Positions 26,121 through 35,361 of a stretch of 64,000 nt of DNA are shown here, piece by piece. Within the stretch, counting starts at the first letter, position 1. The number at the start of each line of letters is the position of its first letter. The stretch spans positions 2,914,001-2,978,000 of the forward strand of contig NZ_CP134890.1 of the NCBI RefSeq assembly GCF_032098525.1, given 5' to 3'. The notes beneath the pieces are model-generated. The model was not told the DNA's origin. It did not search any database and saw nothing but the letters and a program-made list of their open reading frames with translations. The stretch comes from Flavobacterium sp. PMTSA4 (GTDB taxonomy: Bacteria; Bacteroidota; Bacteroidia; Flavobacteriales; Flavobacteriaceae). The position numbers were made by a program, and so were the translations under genes.

Positions 26121-27383
26121 ATGAGTAGAGTTGTAATAAAAGCGGAAAATATTTCAAAGCAGTACCGACTTGGATTAGTTGGATCTGGTACTTTAAGAGA
26201 TGATTTAAAACGCTGGTGGTTTAATGTTCAAGGAAAAGAAAATCCTTTTCTAAAAATAGGAGAATCAAATGATAGGTCTACTAAAGGAATTAGTGATTAT
26301 GTATGGTCATTGAAAGATATTAATTTTGAAATAAATCAAGGTGAATCAGTAGGTATTATTGGAAGAAATGGTGCTGGTAAAAGTACATTATTAAAAATTT
26401 TAAGTCAAGTTACTAAACCTACTTCTGGACAAATATTCACAAAAGGACGCATAGCATCATTATTAGAAGTTGGAACAGGATTTCATCCTGAAATGACAGG
26501 TAGAGAAAATATTTATCTTAATGGTGCTATTTTAGGCATGAGAAAACATGAAATTACTCGCAAGTTTGATGAAATTGTAGCTTTCTCCGGAGTTGAAAGA
26601 TATATTGATACACCTGTAAAAAGATATTCCTCTGGAATGTATGTGCGTTTGGCTTTTGCTGTTGCGGCTCATTTAGAAAGCGAAATTTTGATTGTAGATG
26701 AAGTACTTGCAGTAGGCGATGCAGATTTTCAAAAGAAATGTTTAGGAAAAATGAATGATGTAAGTAAAGGGCAAGGAAGAACAGTCTTATTTGTTAGTCA
26801 TAACATGGCGGCGGTAAAAAGTCTATGTTCTAAAGCTATTGTTTTAGAGAATGGATTGATTACAAAAAATGATTATGTAGAAAATGCAGTAGCTTATTAT
26901 TTGAGTGGTAATTCTGAATCTCAAAATCATAAGATTTTTTCAAATGAATATGATAAACCAGAATTCACATTACATCAAATTTTTTTAAACCCAAAAGGAG
27001 GGAATTCCGATGAAGTTTTAGATGAATATCAGGAGATAGAAATAAACACACATTTCACCTTGAAAAAAGTGAAGAGTAAGCTTCATGTAACTTTTGTAAT
27101 AAACAATGAATCTGGAGAGTCATTGTTTACTTTTTCTCATTCAACTTTAGGTATAGATTTGAAACAAGGTTTGAATAAAATAAAGTGTAAATTTCCTAAG
27201 GGTTTTCTTAACATAGGAACATATTATTTAAATTTTTATGTGATTGAAAATTCAAAATCAACATTATTTGTAGAAAAAGATATAATGGTATTTAATATAC
27301 AAGAAGGGCAAAGAGAAATTGGTTCTTGGATGGGAAAAGAACCAGGATTTATAAAACCAATTTTTGATTGGACAATTGAATAA
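26121..27383 (+). CDS. ABC polysaccharide exporter ATPase with C-terminal domain (Wzt-like)
   Basis: 420 residues. The nucleotide-binding domain (about 1-250) has Walker A GIIGRNGAGKST near residue 80, the family motif VGTGFHPEMTGRENIYLNG, signature RYSSGMYVRLAFAVA, Walker B ILIVDEVLAVGD and H-loop VLFVSHNM. Residues about 255-420 form an extra beta-rich domain like the Wzt carbohydrate-binding domain, which in known systems recognises a modified terminal residue and so gates export. The FkbM methyltransferase starts four bases downstream, a natural candidate for making such a cap. Confidence 0.9.
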   Translation: MSRVVIKAENISKQYRLGLVGSGTLRDDLKRWWFNVQGKENPFLKIGESNDRSTKGISDYVWSLKDINFEINQGESVGIIGRNGAGKSTLLKILSQVTKPTSGQIFTKGRIASLLEVGTGFHPEMTGRENIYLNGAILGMRKHEITRKFDEIVAFSGVERYIDTPVKRYSSGMYVRLAFAVAAHLESEILIVDEVLAVGDADFQKKCLGKMNDVSKGQGRTVLFVSHNMAAVKSLCSKAIVLENGLITKNDYVENAVAYYLSGNSESQNHKIFSNEYDKPEFTLHQIFLNPKGGNSDEVLDEYQEIEINTHFTLKKVKSKLHVTFVINNESGESLFTFSHSTLGIDLKQGLNKIKCKFPKGFLNIGTYYLNFYVIENSKSTLFVEKDIMVFNIQEGQREIGSWMGKEPGFIKPIFDWTIE

Positions 27384-27386
27384 TAA

Positions 27387-28160
27387 ATGAAAAAGAGAGC
27401 AAGAAAATTATATTTTAGAATTTCAAAACCTATTTTTAATAAATTAGGTTACCAAAGAAAAACTCTAAGTTTTCATCAAATTCTTGATGGAAAGAATTTA
27501 TTGTTACAAACTTTATTTACAAACATAAAAAGCATGGGCTTTTTTCCAAACCATATTGTAGATATTGGAGCTAACCATGGAACTTGGACTAGAGAAGTGT
27601 TAACATATTTTCCTGATGCTCAATATACTTTGCTTGAACCACAGGAAAGATTAAAAGCTTCTCTTCAAGATTTGTTAGATTCTAATTCAAAAATAACATT
27701 TCATCCTGTAGGAGCAGGATCTGAAAATGGTTCTTTTAAATTCACTATTGTAGACAGAGATGATAGTTGTTCTTTTCGCTATTCAGAAAAAGAAGCAATT
27801 GAGAATGGTTTTGAACAATATGATGTTCAGGTTGTTACATTAAATGAGTTAATAAAGTCTAATGGTTTACCTATTCCTGATATTATTAAAATTGATGCGG
27901 AAGGATTAGATATTGAAGTTTTAAAAGGAGCAAATGATTTTTTTGGAAAAACAGAGATGTTTATGGTAGAAGCTGGAATAGTAAATAAATCTTTCGACAA
28001 TAGTTTTTTAAAATTAATTAACTATATGGATGAAAATGGGTATCGATTATTTGAAATTACAGATTTAAACCGTCCTTTTGAACTAAATGTCCTATGGCTT
28101 GTAGAGTTAGCTTTTGTTAAAAAAAATGGAATTATCGATTCCTATCAAATATCTTTCTAA
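27387..28160 (+). CDS. FkbM-family methyltransferase (copy 1)
   Basis: 257-residue SAM-dependent methyltransferase. Motif I is IVDIGANHGTWTREVL near residue 57, followed by YTLLEPQE and IIKIDAEGLDIEVLKG, the FkbM-type acidic motif. Family members O-methylate hydroxyl groups on sugars or polyketides. Directly after the Wzt-like ATPase and one base before an aminotransferase gene, it may methylate the exported glycan, possibly at its non-reducing end. The target is inferred from context. Confidence 0.85.
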   Translation: MKKRARKLYFRISKPIFNKLGYQRKTLSFHQILDGKNLLLQTLFTNIKSMGFFPNHIVDIGANHGTWTREVLTYFPDAQYTLLEPQERLKASLQDLLDSNSKITFHPVGAGSENGSFKFTIVDRDDSCSFRYSEKEAIENGFEQYDVQVVTLNELIKSNGLPIPDIIKIDAEGLDIEVLKGANDFFGKTEMFMVEAGIVNKSFDNSFLKLINYMDENGYRLFEITDLNRPFELNVLWLVELAFVKKNGIIDSYQISF

Positions 28161-29237
28161 ATGATAACAGTAACTAAAACTTTTTTTCCTCCAATTGAAG
28201 AATATACTAAGCAATTAGAACGGATTTGGCAAAATAAATGGTTGACAAATAGAGGAGAACTTGTTTTAGAACTAGAGGGAAAAATCAAAAAATACCTCGA
28301 TAGTACTAATATTTTATTGATGAATAATGGTACGATACCAATACAGATTGCTTTAAAAGTGTTGGGAAATGGAGGGGAAATTATAACTACTCCATTTTCG
28401 TACGTAGCCACGAGCGCTGCTATTTTTTGGGAAAATTGTGCTCCTGTTTTTGTAGACATTCATCCTGAATATCTAACCATTGATGAAACAAAAATTGAGT
28501 CTAATATATCTGACAAAACTACAGCAATTCTAGCAACACATGTTTTTGGAAATCCTTGTAATATTGGAGCTATAGAGAATATTGCAAAAAAATACAATTT
28601 AAAAGTTATTTATGATGCAGCACACGCTTTTGGTGTAACCTACAATGAACAATCAATATTTAATTATGGTGATGTTAGTACTTGTAGTTTCCATGCTACA
28701 AAGTTGTTTCATACAGGAGAAGGAGGAGCGATTTTTTCAAAGGATGCTAATTTATTTCATCGATTGTATTACAGTCATAATTTTGGACACAACGGACCAT
28801 TAGATTTCTTTGGCTTAGGTATTAATGGTAAAATTTCTGAACTTCAAGCTGCCATGGGATTAGCAGTTTTTCCTTATATAGAGACAATAATTGAAGAAAG
28901 AAAAAAAGTAGTCCAGTTTTACAATAATAATTTAAATAACAATGAACTTCATTTTTTAAAATTAAGAGAAAACACAAAATGGAATTATAGTTATTATCCT
29001 GTAATTTTTAACGATGAGTCTGTTTTATTAAAAGTTCAAAATGCTTTAACTGAAGAAAAAATTATTCCCAGAAGATATTTTTATCCCTCGTTGAATACAA
29101 TAAAATATATAAATGGAGAACAAATGCCTGTTTCTGAGAGTATAGCATCTCGAATACTTTGTTTACCTTTATATGTTGGATTAAGTAAAGATGAATTAAT
29201 TAATATATGTGATATAATAAATAAAAATTTATGTTAA
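28161..29237 (+). CDS. DegT/DnrJ/EryC1 sugar aminotransferase (copy 2)
   Basis: 358-residue PLP-dependent aminotransferase. VTKTFFPPIEEYTKQLERIW at the N-terminus, LMNNGTIPIQIALKV, VIYDAAHAFGV and CSFHATKLFHTGEGGA (Schiff-base Lys about residue 181) place it in the sugar aminotransferase family. The FHATK context resembles enzymes that aminate dTDP- or UDP-keto-sugars such as FdtB/VioA/PerA-like proteins, different from the PglE-like copy at 17880. Its substrate could be a 3- or 4-keto sugar; no dedicated dehydratase is next to it, so it may use the product of the PglF-like enzyme or a dTDP-sugar made elsewhere. Confidence 0.85.
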   Translation: MITVTKTFFPPIEEYTKQLERIWQNKWLTNRGELVLELEGKIKKYLDSTNILLMNNGTIPIQIALKVLGNGGEIITTPFSYVATSAAIFWENCAPVFVDIHPEYLTIDETKIESNISDKTTAILATHVFGNPCNIGAIENIAKKYNLKVIYDAAHAFGVTYNEQSIFNYGDVSTCSFHATKLFHTGEGGAIFSKDANLFHRLYYSHNFGHNGPLDFFGLGINGKISELQAAMGLAVFPYIETIIEERKKVVQFYNNNLNNNELHFLKLRENTKWNYSYYPVIFNDESVLLKVQNALTEEKIIPRRYFYPSLNTIKYINGEQMPVSESIASRILCLPLYVGLSKDELINICDIINKNLC

Positions 29238-29878
29238 TTATTGGAGCAAAAGGATTTGCTAAAGAAATATTAGAAATAGTTCATCATTTAAATCAACTGG
29301 ATGATTTAGCTTTTTATGATGATGTAAATTTCGGCATGCCTGAAAAATTATTTGGTAAGTTTCCTATTTTAAGTTCTACAGATGAAGCTACAAATTATTT
29401 TAAAAGTATAGACAATAGATTTACAATTGGAATTGGTAATCCTTTTTTAAGAAAAAAATTATACGACAAATTTACTAGTTTAGGAGGAATTTATACTTCA
29501 ACGATTTCACCAACGGCAATAATTGGGTCATATGAAGTAGAAATAGGAATAGGTTCAAATATTCTTTCAGCTGCAGTTTTTTCTAACAGTACTATTTTAG
29601 GGAAAGGTTGTATAGTATATTATAATTCTATAATTACGCATGATTGTGTAATTGGAGATTTTGTTGAAATATCTCCAGCTGTTTCCATTCTGGGTAGGTG
29701 TCAAATTGGCTCGTTTTCTAAAATTGGCTCTAATGCAACAATTTTACCAGATATTAAAATTGGAATAAACGTAACTATTGGGGCGGGTTCTGTTGTTACA
29801 AAAGATATACCTGATAATTGTGTTGTAGTTGGTGTACCAGCAAAAGTAATTAAAAAGCTTAATCCTTTAGAATTTTAA
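29231..29878 (+). CDS. NeuD/PglD-like sugar acetyltransferase (copy 2)
   Basis: 215-residue protein with an N-terminal sugar-nucleotide-binding domain (LIIGAKGFAKEILEIV) and a C-terminal hexapeptide beta-helix containing YYNSIITHDCVIGDFVEISP with the catalytic-His region and VVVGVPAKVIKKL. It overlaps the aminotransferase by seven bases, so the two most likely form an amination plus N-acetylation pair acting on one sugar nucleotide. NeuD-type O-acetylation of a nonulosonic acid is the alternative, given the NeuBCA cassette at 36629. Confidence 0.82.
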   Translation: MLIIGAKGFAKEILEIVHHLNQLDDLAFYDDVNFGMPEKLFGKFPILSSTDEATNYFKSIDNRFTIGIGNPFLRKKLYDKFTSLGGIYTSTISPTAIIGSYEVEIGIGSNILSAAVFSNSTILGKGCIVYYNSIITHDCVIGDFVEISPAVSILGRCQIGSFSKIGSNATILPDIKIGINVTIGAGSVVTKDIPDNCVVVGVPAKVIKKLNPLEF

Positions 29879-29881
29879 GTA

Positions 29882-30784
29882 ATGAGACCAAAAGTTAGTG
29901 TTTGCATGATTACTTATGGTCACGAAAAGTTTATTCGTGAAGCTATTGAAGGTGTACTGATGCAAGAATGTAATTTTGATGTTGAACTTCTAATTGCTAA
30001 TGATTGTTCTCCCGATAATACAGATGAAACAATCAAAGATATTTTAGAAAATCATTCAAGAGCTTCATGGATTAATTACTTCAAGCAAGAAAATAACATA
30101 GGTATGATGCCTAATTTTATTTTTAATTTAAAAAGATGCAAAAGCCAGTATATTGCACTCTGTGAAGGAGATGATTATTGGACAGATCCATTTAAACTTC
30201 AAAAACAAGTCGATTATTTAGATTCAAATTTAGATTATGTATTGTGCTTTCATAAGATAAAGGTCAAAAAATCTGGCAATGTCCTAGTAGAAGATTTTAT
30301 CACCAAAGTTCCAGAAAATTATGAAACCCAACAAACTTTTGCAAGTTTGGGGAATTACATACATACACCATCTGTTGTTTACCGAAATATTATAGAGGAA
30401 TTTCCCAATGAGTTTTCAATGTCACCAATCGGCGATTATTTTTTATATTTCATTCTATCAGAATATGGTAAATTAAAATATTTAGATGATGAAATGGCAG
30501 TATATCGTTATGGTGTTGGGATACATTCGACATATAATCAAATTAAATTAGCTGAGGCTAATTTTAAATTGTTTACGTTAATTTTGTCTTACTCAAATAA
30601 TTTTAATATAAATAAAATACTTATTGATAGACAATTAAATGCTTTAGAGACTATTGAAAAGCTGATAAGAAGAGAATATGATGAATCATTTGTCTCTAAT
30701 AATGTTTTTTTTAAGGCGCTTAAATCTGTTAAACATCCAAATAAATTTTGGAAAAAAATAAAAAATAAATTGATGAAAAATTAA
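29882..30784 (+). CDS. Glycosyltransferase family 2 (group A, copy 1)
   Basis: 300-residue GT-A enzyme: VSVCMITYGHEKFIREAIEG, LLIANDCSPDNTDE and the metal-binding CEGDDYWTDPFKLQKQ (about residue 97). These motifs are shared almost exactly with the gene at 31686, so the two are close paralogues. A basic helical tail follows the catalytic domain. Donor and acceptor are not readable. Confidence 0.85.
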   Translation: MRPKVSVCMITYGHEKFIREAIEGVLMQECNFDVELLIANDCSPDNTDETIKDILENHSRASWINYFKQENNIGMMPNFIFNLKRCKSQYIALCEGDDYWTDPFKLQKQVDYLDSNLDYVLCFHKIKVKKSGNVLVEDFITKVPENYETQQTFASLGNYIHTPSVVYRNIIEEFPNEFSMSPIGDYFLYFILSEYGKLKYLDDEMAVYRYGVGIHSTYNQIKLAEANFKLFTLILSYSNNFNINKILIDRQLNALETIEKLIRREYDESFVSNNVFFKALKSVKHPNKFWKKIKNKLMKN

Positions 30785-30785
30785 T

Positions 30786-31679
30786 ATGCTAGCTATTGTT
30801 ATTCCATATTATAAAATCACTTTTTTTGAAGAAACACTAAAATCACTTGCAAATCAAACAGATAAAAGATTTAAAGTTTACATAGGAGATGATGCTAGTA
30901 ATGAAAATCCTTCCAAATTATTAAGTTTTTATAAAAATAAATTTGAGTTCGATTATTTTAAATTTAATGAGAATTTAGGAAGTATATCTTTAACAAAACA
31001 ATGGAGTAGGTGTGTTGATTTATGTGGAAATGAAGAATGGATTATGATATTAGGAGATGATGATAGGTTAGATAATTCCGTGGTTTCTTCCTTTTATAAA
31101 AATTATAATTTATTTAAAGAAAAAACGAATTTAATTAGATTTGCCTCAAAATTAATTGATGAAGATAATAAAGAGACTTCCAAAACATATACTCATCCTA
31201 TTTGGGAAATTGCAACAGATTCTTTTTTTAGAAAATACGACGCTACATCTAGAAGTTCATTATCGGAGCATATTTTTAAAAAAGATATTTTTTTAAAATA
31301 TGGTTTTTATAACTATCCATTAGCTTGGAGTAGTGATGATAGAGCATGGTTAGAATTTTCAGATGGAAAACCTATTTATACAATAAACGAAAGTATAGTA
31401 TATGTTAGAATATCAACACTAAATATATCTGGAAAAAAGGATAATACTGAATTAAAAAACTTGTCTGAGATTAGTTTTTTTAAATATATAATTTCTAAAA
31501 AAATAGCCTATTATAATAATAGTCAAAAACTTAGATTACTTAAAAATTATAAAAAGAAAATTAAAGTTTTTAGAAACTTAACTATACAAGAACATATTTT
31601 TATTTTTTATTACTTTGTTAAGTATTTGAATTTTAAATGGATAAAAATTGCTGTGAAATCTTTAATCAATAAAGAATAG
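30786..31679 (+). CDS. Glycosyltransferase family 2 (group B, copy 1)
   Basis: 297-residue GT-A enzyme with LAIVIPYYKITFFEETLKSL, VYIGDDAS and MILGDDDRLD as the metal-binding region near residue 90. Distinctive downstream segments THPIWE, SRSSLSEHIF and KYGFYNYPLAWSSDDRAW are repeated in the gene at 33500, making the two close paralogues. One base separates it from the preceding gene. Substrates unknown. Confidence 0.85.
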   Translation: MLAIVIPYYKITFFEETLKSLANQTDKRFKVYIGDDASNENPSKLLSFYKNKFEFDYFKFNENLGSISLTKQWSRCVDLCGNEEWIMILGDDDRLDNSVVSSFYKNYNLFKEKTNLIRFASKLIDEDNKETSKTYTHPIWEIATDSFFRKYDATSRSSLSEHIFKKDIFLKYGFYNYPLAWSSDDRAWLEFSDGKPIYTINESIVYVRISTLNISGKKDNTELKNLSEISFFKYIISKKIAYYNNSQKLRLLKNYKKKIKVFRNLTIQEHIFIFYYFVKYLNFKWIKIAVKSLINKE

Positions 31680-31685
31680 AAATTG

Positions 31686-32648
31686 ATGAATAATTATCCT
31701 ATGGTAAGTGTTTGTATGATTACTTATGGTCATGAAAAGTATATTGAAGAAGCTATTCTTAGCATATTAATGCAAGAATGTAAATTTGAAATCGAACTTA
31801 TAATTTCAAATGATTGTTCTCCTGATTCAACAGATAAAATAGTTAAAAACATCATCGAAACTCATCAAAAAGGGTATATTATAAAATATATAAGGCAGGA
31901 AAAAAATATTGGAATGATGCCTAATTTTATTTTTGCACTAAAGCAATGTAAAGGAAAATATGTTGCTCTTTGTGAAGGTGATGATTTTTGGACAAATTCT
32001 AAAAAACTTCAAAAACAAGTTGAATTTTTAGAAAATAACAATGAATATGTATTGTCTTTTCACAATGCAGAAGTACATAATAACTTTACAAATAACACAT
32101 ATCTTTTTTTAGAGAATTATGATGTTGATAAATTTGAAATCACAGATATTTTCGAAAGATGGATAATTCCAACAGCTAGTATGGTTTATAGAAATAATTT
32201 TGGTAATGTTTATCCTGATTATTTCAATAATGCTACTCATGGTGATTTTGGCTTACAGTTATATTTGAGTAAATTTGGTAAATTTAAAGGGTTTAATGAT
32301 GTTTTAAGTGTTTATAGAATTAACCAATCAAGTGTTACGGCTAATTCATTTTCAACTCTTAATCAAAACAAAAGGCACATAAATCAGTTAAATTTAATGA
32401 ACGATTATTTTGAAAAAAAATATGATACTCAAATTAAAAAAAGGATATTCTTGTTTTATCTAATAAATGCAAATACTTATAAAAATAAAAGTATAACTAA
32501 ACCCTTATATTGGATTAGTAAAGCAATAATTGCAAATCCAAGACATATGCTATTTTATAGAAAAAATTTAAAAGATAATTTCTATAATATTTTTAAAACT
32601 TTTAAGTATTTGTTAAAGGCAAATATTAATAAAAGATTATTATATTAA
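31686..32648 (+). CDS. Glycosyltransferase family 2 (group A, copy 2)
   Basis: 320 residues from the ATG at 31686 (TTG at 31683 is directly before it). MVSVCMITYGHEKYIEEAI, ISNDCSPDSTD and CEGDDFWTNSKKLQKQ mirror the gene at 29882 at protein and visibly at DNA level. The C-terminal tail differs more, as expected if acceptor or partner choice has diverged. Likely a product of a local duplication. Confidence 0.85.
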   Translation: MNNYPMVSVCMITYGHEKYIEEAILSILMQECKFEIELIISNDCSPDSTDKIVKNIIETHQKGYIIKYIRQEKNIGMMPNFIFALKQCKGKYVALCEGDDFWTNSKKLQKQVEFLENNNEYVLSFHNAEVHNNFTNNTYLFLENYDVDKFEITDIFERWIIPTASMVYRNNFGNVYPDYFNNATHGDFGLQLYLSKFGKFKGFNDVLSVYRINQSSVTANSFSTLNQNKRHINQLNLMNDYFEKKYDTQIKKRIFLFYLINANTYKNKSITKPLYWISKAIIANPRHMLFYRKNLKDNFYNIFKTFKYLLKANINKRLLY

Positions 32649-32651
32649 AAA

Positions 32652-33503
32652 ATGATTGAATTGAATAATAAAGTTTCAATAGTTATACCTTGTTATAATC
32701 AAGCCGAATATTTAGATGAATGTTTGCAATCGGTCTATAATCAAACACTATTAAATTGGGAATGTATAATAGTAAATGACGGCTCTACTGATAATACTAA
32801 GGATATAGCCAATGAATGGGTAAAAAAAGACTCAAGATTTCATTATTTTGAAAAAAAAAATGGAGGATTGAGTGATGCTAGAAACTCTGGGATTTCAATC
32901 GCAACAGGAGAATTTATTTTACCACTTGATGCAGATGATACAATTTCAAATGAATATTTAGAATTAGCGGTTAATGAGTTTCAATTAGATAATACATTAA
33001 AAGTTGTTTATTGTAAAGCAAATAAGTTTGGAAGTGAAAATTGCATTTGGGAATTACCAGATTTCTCACTGTCCAATTTAAGTAAAAACAATATGATTTT
33101 TTGTAGTGCAATGTATAAAAAATCAGATTGGAAATTAACTGGAGGTTATGATGTAAATATGATTTATGGATGGGAAGATTGGGAGTTTTGGATTGCTTTA
33201 CTAAAAAATGGAGGAAATGTAAAACGATTAGACCATATTGGTTTTAACTATAGAGTTAAAAATATTTCAATGGTTAAAGAGTTAAATTCAAATCAAAAAG
33301 AAGAGATGCTGCAATATATGAGTTATAAGCATACTGATTTTTACATAAGTCAATTTGGTTCATTTAAAAAGTTAAATGATGAATTTGAAAACTCTAAAAA
33401 TGAATTTAAAAGAAAGCTTCAAAGTGAAAAATTTGTTATTGATTTGTTTTTAAAAACATTTTTTGGATTTACAATTTTTGGAAAATATAAAAAACAAAAA
33501 TGA
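32652..33503 (+). CDS. Glycosyltransferase family 2 (singleton)
   Basis: 283-residue GT-A enzyme with KVSIVIPCYNQAEYLDECL, VNDGSTDNT and LPLDADDTIS as the DxD region near residue 95. WEDWEFWIALLKNGG is the conserved acid motif of the catalytic base region. It lies between the second copies of groups A and B and overlaps the next gene by four bases. Specificity unknown. Confidence 0.86.
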   Translation: MIELNNKVSIVIPCYNQAEYLDECLQSVYNQTLLNWECIIVNDGSTDNTKDIANEWVKKDSRFHYFEKKNGGLSDARNSGISIATGEFILPLDADDTISNEYLELAVNEFQLDNTLKVVYCKANKFGSENCIWELPDFSLSNLSKNNMIFCSAMYKKSDWKLTGGYDVNMIYGWEDWEFWIALLKNGGNVKRLDHIGFNYRVKNISMVKELNSNQKEEMLQYMSYKHTDFYISQFGSFKKLNDEFENSKNEFKRKLQSEKFVIDLFLKTFFGFTIFGKYKKQK

Positions 33504-34429
33504 TTAAGTTAGCCATTGTAATTCCATACTATAAATTAACTTATTTTGATGACACTTTAGAATCATTGTCTAACCAATCTGATAAGCGATTTAAAGTCTA
33601 TATTGGAGATGATGCCAGTCCAGAAAATCCAGAAAGGCTTCTGGAAATTTATAAAGATAAATTTGAATTTGTATACCATAGATTTAATGAAAATTTAGGT
33701 GGAACTTCATTAGCAAAACAATGGGAACGCTGTATTGGGCTTACAAATAATGAAGATTGGATAATGGTATTGGGAGATGATGATGTTTTAGATAAAACAG
33801 TTGTTGCTTCTTTTTACAAGAATGAAAAAATATTTTATAATAAAACAAATGTAATTCGATTTGCTACAAAAAAAATATTTGGGTCAAAAGTAAAAGAAGA
33901 TGATGCATTTACTCATCCTATTTGGGAAGATGCAGCTGATGCTTTTTATAGAAAGTTTAATAAAACCTCAAGAAGTTCACTTTCAGAATATATTTTTTCA
34001 AAAGAGACATTTTTAAAATATGGTTTTTATAACTATCCTTTAGCATGGAATTCAGATGACAGAGCTTGGTTAGATTTTTCAGACAACAAACCTATATATA
34101 CAATAAATGAAAGTTGTGTTTATTTTAGGATATCCGATTATAATATTTCAGGAAAAAAAGATAATATCCTATTAAAGAATAAATCAGAGATTCAATTTTA
34201 TAAATTCATTGTTTTTAATAAGTTAAATTACTTTAACAATGAACAAAAGTTAAGATTATTGAGAAGATATCAAGCAGAATTAAGAAGATTTAGAAGCTTG
34301 AAAATTTCGGATTTTTTTGTTTTACTATATTTTTATTTAAAATACATTAACATAAGATGGATTCAAAAGTTTTTTAAAAAAATAATGAATAAACTTTTCA
34401 ATGGGAAACGAAAACATGGAAAATCCTAA
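33500..34429 (+). CDS. Glycosyltransferase family 2 (group B, copy 2)
   Basis: 309-residue paralogue of the gene at 30786: LAIVIPYYKLTYFDDTLESL, VYIGDDASPENPERL, MVLGDDDVLD, THPIWEDAADAFYRK and KYGFYNYPLAWNSDDRAW. The resemblance covers nearly the whole length. Start overlaps the preceding stop by four bases and the end overlaps the next gene. Confidence 0.85.
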   Translation: MIKLAIVIPYYKLTYFDDTLESLSNQSDKRFKVYIGDDASPENPERLLEIYKDKFEFVYHRFNENLGGTSLAKQWERCIGLTNNEDWIMVLGDDDVLDKTVVASFYKNEKIFYNKTNVIRFATKKIFGSKVKEDDAFTHPIWEDAADAFYRKFNKTSRSSLSEYIFSKETFLKYGFYNYPLAWNSDDRAWLDFSDNKPIYTINESCVYFRISDYNISGKKDNILLKNKSEIQFYKFIVFNKLNYFNNEQKLRLLRRYQAELRRFRSLKISDFFVLLYFYLKYINIRWIQKFFKKIMNKLFNGKRKHGKS

Positions 34430-35354
34430 AGTGTCAATTATAATGGCAACCTACAATAGAGCTCAATTTATTGTAGAGTCGCTAATTTCAATTCAAAATC
34501 AAACTTTCTCTGATTGGGAATGCATTATCATTGATGATGGTGGAACAGATAACACAATTGAAGTTATTAATCCAATTCTTGAAAAAGATTCTCGATTTAA
34601 TTATTTTAAAAGAAATGAAAATTATTTAAAAGGATTACCTGGTTGTCGTAATTATGGATTAGACCTAGCTAAAGGTGATTATATGATTTTTTTTGACGAT
34701 GACGATATTCCACATCCACAAAACTTAGAATTATGTGTCGATGAATTATCAAAAAAAGAGATCTATTTTTGTAGATATATTAGAAATGTTTTTTTTGGAA
34801 ATTTTCATTATGATTTTGATTATTCAAAGAATTACACCTCTTTTTTTATAGATAAAAAAGATATAGAAAAGATGATTAAAAATGAACTTCCATTTAATTC
34901 ATGTGCCGTCATGTGGAAAAAAGAATGCTTTCAGAAAAATAGATTTATTGAAACATTAATGTATGCAGAAGAATGGGAATTATATCCAAGAATTGTATCT
35001 TCAGGGTTTAATGGAATTTCGATAGATAAATGCTTGTTTTATGGAAGAAAACATGAAAATTCAAATACAGGAGAATTCTATAGTAATAATCCTATTAGGC
35101 AAGAATCATATATACAAGCTATATTAGCAGTTATTAAAAATTTAATTGAAAAAAAATTATTGACAAAATCTATAATTCGATATTTTATTTACATTTCAAC
35201 TAATTTTAGAAATTTTAATTTATTTGAGAAGATTATAGATTTGTTAGAATTTTCAAAATATGAAAATTTTAAATTAATGTGTTTTTATCTTTCAATTAGA
35301 TTTAAAAAGCCATTTTATAAGGTAAAAAAACAATTGTTGAAAAAATTAAATTAG
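34401..35354 (+). CDS. Glycosyltransferase family 2
   Basis: 317-residue GT-A enzyme: VSIIMATYNRAQFIVESLIS, IIDDGGTDNT, the GCRNYGLDLAKGDY segment and IFFDDDDIPHP as the metal site. An ATG at 34416 gives a shorter N-terminus beginning MENPKVSII and reduces the overlap with the upstream gene from 29 to 14 bases; either start is possible. The C-terminal part is helical and basic. Substrate unknown. Confidence 0.85.
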   Translation: MGNENMENPKVSIIMATYNRAQFIVESLISIQNQTFSDWECIIIDDGGTDNTIEVINPILEKDSRFNYFKRNENYLKGLPGCRNYGLDLAKGDYMIFFDDDDIPHPQNLELCVDELSKKEIYFCRYIRNVFFGNFHYDFDYSKNYTSFFIDKKDIEKMIKNELPFNSCAVMWKKECFQKNRFIETLMYAEEWELYPRIVSSGFNGISIDKCLFYGRKHENSNTGEFYSNNPIRQESYIQAILAVIKNLIEKKLLTKSIIRYFIYISTNFRNFNLFEKIIDLLEFSKYENFKLMCFYLSIRFKKPFYKVKKQLLKKLN

Positions 35355-35361
35355 TGTCAAA

